The position numbers and the translations under genes are program-made. Shown here piece by piece: positions 59,321-64,000 of a stretch of DNA of 64,000 nt (position 1 is its first letter; each line of letters opens with the position of its first letter). The notes beneath the pieces were generated by a model. The model had not been told where the DNA came from and did not search any database. It saw only the letters and a list, made by a program, of their open reading frames with translations. Source of the stretch: Acinetobacter sp. XS-4 (GTDB lineage: Bacteria; Pseudomonadota; Gammaproteobacteria; Pseudomonadales; Moraxellaceae); the NCBI RefSeq assembly GCF_023920705.1, contig NZ_CP094657.1, positions 4,107,405-4,171,404 on the forward strand, written 5' to 3'.

Positions 59321-60676
59321 TTATTTTCCAATACAAAACGAACCAAAGATTTTGCCTAATAGGTCATCGGCGCTAAAGTCACCAGTAATTTCACCTAAAG
59401 CATTTTGGGCAAGGCGTAAGGATTCAGCGACCAGTTCACCCGCATTAAACACAACAAGTTGCTCATGTGCTTCTGAAAGATAGAGCTGTGTGCGCTTCAT
59501 TGCGTCTAAATGACGTGTTCTCGCAATAAAGGTGTCTTCCTCAGGGTGGAAGCCTGCATGCGCTGTAATCGCTTCTACGAGGCCTTGTACGCCCATCTCT
59601 TGTTTTGCTGAAACGGTTATATGACGGAACCCTTGATAGTCAGTTATTTCAGCTAATTGACCAGTTAAATCGCATTTATTACCGATTAACATTAAACGAC
59701 GTGGTTCAATGTGTTCAGCAAAATATTCTTGAGCCAGTTTTAATGGATCATCGCCTTGATTTAAATCATAAACCAGCAATAACAAATCAGCCTGCTCAAT
59801 TTCTTTGATTGCTCTGCGAATTCCTTCTTTTTCAACAATATCACCTGTTTCACGAAGACCAGCTGTATCTGTTAAGGTGATCGGTAGACCATTTAAGCTA
59901 ATTTTTTCATGTAAAACATCGCGAGTTGTACCGGCAATATCGGTCACAATTGCGCGCTCAACGCCAGCTAGCGCATTCAACAAGCTCGATTTACCCGCAT
60001 TTGGTTTACCCGCAATAACGACTTGTAAACCTTCACGTAACAACTGACCTTGTCGTGCAGATGTTTGAACCGCGTGAACAGATTGTTGTACATCTTGGAG
60101 TAAAGCTAAAATTTTGCCATCCGCTAAGAAATCAATTTCTTCTTCAGGAAAATCAATTGCGGCCTCAACATGTAAACGTAAATGGATCAATTTTTCTAAA
60201 ACGGTATTAATTTTTGTTGAAAAAGCACCTTGTAAAGAGCGAACAGCAGAGCGTGCCGCAGCTTGTGAAGTCGCATCAATCAAATCGGCAATCGCTTCTG
60301 CTTGTACCAAGTCCATCTTGCCATTTTCAAAAGCTCGCATGGAAAATTCACCAGCTTTTGCGGCGATTGCACCCAGTTCAAATAGGCGACCAAGCAAGGC
60401 ATTTTGGATGACTGGACCACCATGACCTTGTAGCTCAACAACATCTTCACCTGTAAACGAATGAGGATTTGGAAAGCATAGGACAATCCCTTCATCCATA
60501 ATGCTGCCATCAGCATCATAAAACTTACGAAAACCTGCCATGCGTGCTTCAGGCAAGTTTTTTTGTGTCAGGTTTTGAGCAATTTCATAAGCCTTAGGTC
60601 CTGATAGGCGAATCACGCCCACACCACCACGCCCAGGTGGCGTTGCAATTGCGGCAATCGTGGTTTGACTTTGCAT
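59321..60676 (-). CDS. mnmE: tRNA uridine-5-carboxymethylaminomethyl modification GTPase MnmE
   Basis: 451 residues from the ATG at 60676; an ATG three codons earlier is possible. With MnmG it modifies U34 of several tRNAs. N-terminal tetrahydrofolate-binding domain (TIAAIATPPGRGGVGVIRLS), helical domain, inserted Ras-like GTPase (G1 GKPNAGKSS, G2 GTTRD, G3 DTAG, G4 NKCD) and C-terminal FCIGK with the conserved cysteine. It is part of the mnmE-yidC-yidD-rnpA-rpmH order next to oriC. A hairpin separates it from yidC. Confidence 0.97.
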   Translation of the reverse strand: MQSQTTIAAIATPPGRGGVGVIRLSGPKAYEIAQNLTQKNLPEARMAGFRKFYDADGSIMDEGIVLCFPNPHSFTGEDVVELQGHGGPVIQNALLGRLFELGAIAAKAGEFSMRAFENGKMDLVQAEAIADLIDATSQAAARSAVRSLQGAFSTKINTVLEKLIHLRLHVEAAIDFPEEEIDFLADGKILALLQDVQQSVHAVQTSARQGQLLREGLQVVIAGKPNAGKSSLLNALAGVERAIVTDIAGTTRDVLHEKISLNGLPITLTDTAGLRETGDIVEKEGIRRAIKEIEQADLLLLVYDLNQGDDPLKLAQEYFAEHIEPRRLMLIGNKCDLTGQLAEITDYQGFRHITVSAKQEMGVQGLVEAITAHAGFHPEEDTFIARTRHLDAMKRTQLYLSEAHEQLVVFNAGELVAESLRLAQNALGEITGDFSADDLLGKIFGSFCIGK

Positions 60677-60711
60677 ATTATTCACCTAAAAACCTAAAAT
60701 CCAGCCAAAGA

Positions 60712-60745
60712 AAAATCCGCCTAAGATTACCATCTTAAGCGGATT
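60712..60745 (-). terminator. Terminator between yidC and mnmE
   Basis: AAATCCGCCTAAGAT pairs with ATCTTAAGCGGATTT with one mismatch, around TACC. It may limit read-through from yidC into mnmE. Confidence 0.75.
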
Positions 60746-60766
60746 TATTCAGCAAAAGTTCAACGA

Positions 60767-62527
60767 TTAAGAAGCTGATTCAGTCTTATTGATACGACTT
60801 TTCTCAACGCTCTTATTAATAAACGACTGCTGTAAAATAGTAATACTGTTGTTCACAATCCAGTAAAGCACGAGACCTGCCGGGAAGAACAACATAAATA
60901 CCGTGAACATAATCGGCATAATGCGGAACACTTTTGCCTGCATTGGATCAGCTGGTTGCGGGTTCAACATTTGCTGCGCAAACATGGTAGCACCCATGAT
61001 TAACGGCAAGATGAACCAAGGATCCATTGCTGACAAATCTTGAATCCAGCCTAACCATGGTGCGTGACGTAATTCCACACTTTCCATGAGTACCCAGTAC
61101 AAGGCAAGGAAAATTGGCATTTGTAGCAACAATGGTAAACAACCTGAAAGAGGATTCACTTGTTCACGTTTGTACAAAGCCATCATTTCTTGCGAGAAGC
61201 GCATACGGTCTTCACCGAACTCTTCTTTCATGCGTTGCATTTCTGGTGCAATCACACGCATTTTCGCCATAGAACGATAACTTTTTGAAGATAAAGGCCA
61301 CAAAATCATCTTCACCATGACAGTAAGTAAGATGATTGACCAACCCCAGTTGCCCACAATGCTATGGAAGAATTGAAGACCTAAGAACAATAACTTGGCA
61401 ATCGGCCATAACCAGCCATAATCAACAGTCTGATTCAAGCCAACCGCTAAATCTTTTAATTCAGATTGTACTTTCGGACCTGAATAAAGTTTTGCGTCCA
61501 CTTCCATTGAAGTGCCTGCCGGAACATTAATCACTGGTGAGGTAAAACCAATGATATTCATATGATCAGCAGATTGACGAGATTCAAGTTTAGCTACATA
61601 AGGCTGACCATTTGCTTGAGTCAGTTTAAGATTCCCAGGAATCCAAGCACTTACAAAATAATGCTGAACAATCGCAACCCATCCACCTTTAGCTTCAGTG
61701 CTTACTTTTTCTTCTGAGAAATTAGCAAACTTAAGCTTGTTATAGTGTGAATCAGGTGTTCCCCAAGCTCCACCTAAGAAAGTTCCTAGAGTGAAAATAC
61801 CTTGTGAAGATTTACCAGGATCGTCAGAGTTATCACGCTTTAATTGTCCAAACATCTGACCTTGCCAGCTTTGTTGGCTACGGTTAATCACTTGATGTCT
61901 TACAACAATTGGATATTGCCCTTGGGTAAAGGTAAAAGTTTTAATAATTTCAACGCCTTCAGGTGTTTTAAATACCATAGGAACGTTTAAAACTTTTTCA
62001 GATTGACCCTTTTGATCCTGTACACCCTTAGCATCAGCCAAAGTATATGATGTTTTTTCAACAGCATATAATGGACGACCACCACGACTGCTATCTGGTC
62101 CATTCAAACCAATTAAGCCAGATTGAGCAACATATGTACGCTTGGCATCATTTTCAAGCATAACAAAAGGCTGATCACTATCTTTGCTTCTGTCGTGTGA
62201 GAGTAATTCAATACGAACAATATCACCACCTTTTGGATTGATCCAAATATGGTAAAGGTCAGTTTGTACTGAAATAAGCTGTTGATTCACAGGTGCAGTT
62301 GCATCTGTGGTTTGTGACTGCGCAATATTTGCTTGTGGCACATCGGAAGCCACTGTTGCATTTTTAGCATTTGGCAAATCAGCAGATACTTCATGCGAAC
62401 TTACAGCCGCCGCTTGTTTTTGCGGTGCAGTTGCAGCATTTCCATAATCTTTTTGCCAAGCCAAAATGAGCAAATATGCGGTGACAAACATGGCCCCGAG
62501 AATTGCAAACCTGGCCCATTGTTGCAT
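60767..62527 (-). CDS. yidC: Membrane protein insertase YidC
   Basis: 586 residues. It inserts proteins into the inner membrane with SecYEG or alone. First membrane helix at about 7-25, then a long periplasmic domain (about 60-365), then the conserved five-helix core with FFHSIVGNWGWSIILLTVMV, SSKSYRSMAKMR, LPLLLQMPIFLALYW and a short basic tail. The yidD gene ends five bases upstream on the same strand. Confidence 0.96.
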   Translation of the reverse strand: MQQWARFAILGAMFVTAYLLILAWQKDYGNAATAPQKQAAAVSSHEVSADLPNAKNATVASDVPQANIAQSQTTDATAPVNQQLISVQTDLYHIWINPKGGDIVRIELLSHDRSKDSDQPFVMLENDAKRTYVAQSGLIGLNGPDSSRGGRPLYAVEKTSYTLADAKGVQDQKGQSEKVLNVPMVFKTPEGVEIIKTFTFTQGQYPIVVRHQVINRSQQSWQGQMFGQLKRDNSDDPGKSSQGIFTLGTFLGGAWGTPDSHYNKLKFANFSEEKVSTEAKGGWVAIVQHYFVSAWIPGNLKLTQANGQPYVAKLESRQSADHMNIIGFTSPVINVPAGTSMEVDAKLYSGPKVQSELKDLAVGLNQTVDYGWLWPIAKLLFLGLQFFHSIVGNWGWSIILLTVMVKMILWPLSSKSYRSMAKMRVIAPEMQRMKEEFGEDRMRFSQEMMALYKREQVNPLSGCLPLLLQMPIFLALYWVLMESVELRHAPWLGWIQDLSAMDPWFILPLIMGATMFAQQMLNPQPADPMQAKVFRIMPIMFTVFMLFFPAGLVLYWIVNNSITILQQSFINKSVEKSRINKTESAS

Positions 62528-62532
62528 ATCTA

Positions 62533-62853
62533 TTACCCCAAATGGTTAGAGAGATTTTGCTTCAGTAAACGATCACGAAAGGGTACAGCAACATGATGCG
62601 TTTGAGAATCTATTTGATGAAACGAAATAAAACGAATTGCTTTTGGTGGTACCGGATCATATCCAGATCCTCCCCACGGATGACAACGACAAATTCGTTT
62701 AGAAGATAACCAAACGCCTTTTATCGCACCATGAGTTTGCAATGCTTCTATCGCATATTGGGAACAGGTCGGAATATAACGACAACGGGGTCCAAGAAGC
62801 GGACTAATCGCAATTTGATACAGTCGAATCAACCAACGTAGAAAACGAACCAT
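62533..62853 (-). CDS. yidD: Membrane protein insertion efficiency factor YidD
   Basis: 106 residues. YidD helps YidC-dependent insertion. The family core is [20 protein letters not shown], then [11 protein letters not shown] with conserved cysteines, then [18 protein letters not shown]. An amphipathic N-terminal helix should bind the membrane. It lies between rnpA (10 bases) and yidC (5 bases), so one operon is likely. The C-terminal 30 residues are extra and variable. Confidence 0.94.
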   Translation of the reverse strand: MVRFLRWLIRLYQIAISPLLGPRCRYIPTCSQYAIEALQTHGAIKGVWLSSKRICRCHPWGGSGYDPVPPKAIRFISFHQIDSQTHHVAVPFRDRLLKQNLSNHLG

Positions 62854-62863
62854 TGGCTATCTC

Positions 62864-63256
62864 TTAATTCTGCGAGTTTGTGCCAACTTTAGAATGTTTT
62901 TTTGCTAAGCGCTGTAATTTTTGCCAAGCAAAATCTAATTGTTGATATAGCTCAGCATTGGTAATCGCTTCTATACCAACTTTCGGCATTACTACAATAT
63001 CTATGTCTGATCCAAAATTCGGTTGGTGTAGACGAAAGCTCTCACGAGCAAGACGTTTTATTCGATTTCTTTCATGCGCACGGCGCACTTTTTTCTTGGC
63101 AACAACAATACCCAAACGGCTATTAGGCTGTTCGGTTAATTTTGCAAGAAATAAAAAATGGGGTTGATGCACTTTAAAAAGCGCACCATCGAATACACTT
63201 TTATAATCTGCAGCACAGCGTATTCGCACATCTGTGCTAAAATTGTAAAGTGTCAT
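62864..63256 (-). CDS. rnpA: Ribonuclease P protein component
   Basis: 130 residues from the ATG at 63256; a TTG three codons earlier is in frame. Basic protein that helps RNase P RNA mature tRNA 5' ends. The RNR motif [19 protein letters not shown] is the family signature, near residues 57-75. It lies 29 bases after rpmH, the conserved rpmH-rnpA pair. Confidence 0.95.
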   Translation of the reverse strand: MTLYNFSTDVRIRCAADYKSVFDGALFKVHQPHFLFLAKLTEQPNSRLGIVVAKKKVRRAHERNRIKRLARESFRLHQPNFGSDIDIVVMPKVGIEAITNAELYQQLDFAWQKLQRLAKKHSKVGTNSQN

Positions 63257-63285
63257 CACACCCAAGTCTGGTCAGCGTAACAGTA

Positions 63286-63420
63286 TTAAACAGTTAAGCT
63301 ATGACGACCTTTTGCACGACGACGAGCTAATACTTGACGACCAGCTTTAGTTGCCATACGAGCACGGAAACCATGAACGCGTTTACGCTTTAATTCAGAT
63401 GGCTGGAAAGTACGTTTCAT
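63286..63420 (-). CDS. rpmH: 50S ribosomal protein L34
   Basis: 44 residues from the ATG at 63420: [20 protein letters not shown] opens it and the rest is basic, ending in GRHSLTV. This is invariant L34. The frame is open 18 codons further upstream, which are not coding. It heads the operon rpmH-rnpA-yidD-yidC and faces the origin region. Confidence 0.97.
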
Positions 63421-63474
63421 ATCGAAACTCCCAAAAATGATCTTTCTATAAAGGTCCGCGATTTTATTGTGCAA

Positions 63475-64000
63475 TGTTTACTCTGTCAATGAAAAACAAA
63501 GAAAGTTTTGTATTTAACTCAAATTTTTAATCTCTCTACTTCTTTTTATGATTGTCATAATTCAGTGCAATCTATAGTTTTTAAAGTTATACACAAACTA
63601 ATTGTCTATTTTAATTAGAACTTTTATTATATACACACCTTATATACATATTTATCAACAAAACAAGATATCATCTTGGCTTTGATTTGCTGCATTTGAA
63701 TTTAAATTCATATTTTGTAGTTATCCACAAAAGATCACACCCCTATTAAATAAATTCAAATTTTAAAATTTATATTTATTCTTATTAGGAGCGATTTTTT
63801 CTGTGGATTTCGCACTTTTAAATTTAAAAAACATATATTTGGGTTGTTGATAACTCTGTTTCTATTATATTTATGGATTGTGGATAAGTTTATGTGATAA
63901 TTTATCCACAGGTTGTGCAAAAAGTTATTCACAAGTGGTTTTGAATTTAAATTTATTCACAAGAGATTTCTTTTTAGACAAAATCAGTCGAATTCGTCAT
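63475..64000. other. Origin of replication region (oriC), left part, upstream of rpmH
   Basis: AT-rich, gene-free sequence to the right edge. Perfect DnaA boxes: TTATCCACA at 63721-63729 and 63902-63910, TGTGGATAA at 63879-63887. Near-consensus boxes: TTATACACA 63587-63595, TTATCAACA 63652-63660, TGTTGATAA 63845-63853, TTATTCACA 63925-63933 and 63953-63961. The 12-mer TTTRAATTYAAA occurs exactly at 63695, 63817 and 63940. Its position next to rpmH is the classical oriC-dnaA site. The dnaA gene itself should begin beyond the window. Confidence 0.85.

Overview
The window is chromosomal DNA from an Acinetobacter, most likely the A. calcoaceticus-baumannii complex. Reasons: the AT-rich sequence, the order rpmH-rnpA-yidD-yidC-mnmE next to a cluster of DnaA boxes at the right edge, a complete rrn operon, and neighbourhoods I know from Acinetobacter (plc/rph, ssu operon, ribF-ileS-lspA-fkpB, grpE/dnaK, purEK, hpt, guaD). 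GrpE and MnmE look close to, but not identical with, the A. baumannii proteins as I remember them, so A. baumannii itself is not certain. I see no prophage, IS element, transposase, CRISPR array or resistance island. This is core chromosome running leftward from the replication origin.

Layout from left to right. 0-7.6 kb: a phosphocholine-type phospholipase C preceded by a 44-residue lipoprotein missed by length cut-offs, RNase PH, a fatty acid desaturase with its ferredoxin-type reductase, and a divergent DesT/FabR-like repressor with three operator-like palindromes between them. 7.6-13.4 kb: dsbA, the ubiG-mupP-yciK cluster, two RcnB-family periplasmic proteins and argA. 13.7-18.5 kb: an alkanesulfonate operon with two tandem ssuA genes followed by ssuD, ssuC and ssuB. 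18.8-27.4 kb: a RutR-like regulator, a nucleosidase, a TDT-family transporter, ribF-ileS-lspA-fkpB, an FMN reductase and an ankyrin protein. 27.5-33.2 kb: an rrn operon on the minus strand (16S, tRNA-Ile, tRNA-Ala, 23S, 5S) with promoter and terminator. 33.3-38.4 kb: a periplasmic cyclophilin, an HSL-type hydrolase, two small lipoproteins, a metallo-beta-lactamase-fold protein without most of its zinc ligands, and a LysR regulator. 38.4-45.3 kb: grpE and dnaK, each with a sigma-32-like promoter, two tandem matrixin-like metalloproteases with long coiled-coil insertions, a small acidic protein and a lytic transglycosylase. 46-52 kb: purEK, mpl, ltrA and a PAP2 phosphatase. 52-57.2 kb: a yybP-ykoY manganese riboswitch with terC, then a sigma-54-type promoter ahead of a Rieske oxygenase and guanine deaminase, then hpt and glsB. 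57.2-63.4 kb: dsbC, a divergent RcnR/CDF cobalt-nickel module, mnmE, yidC, yidD, rnpA and rpmH. 63.4-64.0 kb: origin-type DNA.

The most unusual element is non-coding. Between the lytic transglycosylase gene and purK lie about 650 bp holding 16 copies of a 12-bp palindrome, TTTRAATTYAAA (14 exact), together with four perfect DnaA boxes. The same 12-mer occurs next to DnaA boxes in the origin region 18 kb away and was not noticed elsewhere in the window. This looks like an accessory DnaA-binding locus, a titration or reactivation site, or an origin relic. Three ParB parS-type 16-mers, two of them inside genes, also mark this as the origin domain.

Other regulatory signals read directly from sequence are the DesT-type operators, an RcnR-type operator, sigma-32 and sigma-54 promoters, the riboswitch with two competing hairpins, and about 25 intrinsic terminators. 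Gene functions are homology judgements made by eye from translated sequence; no search was run.
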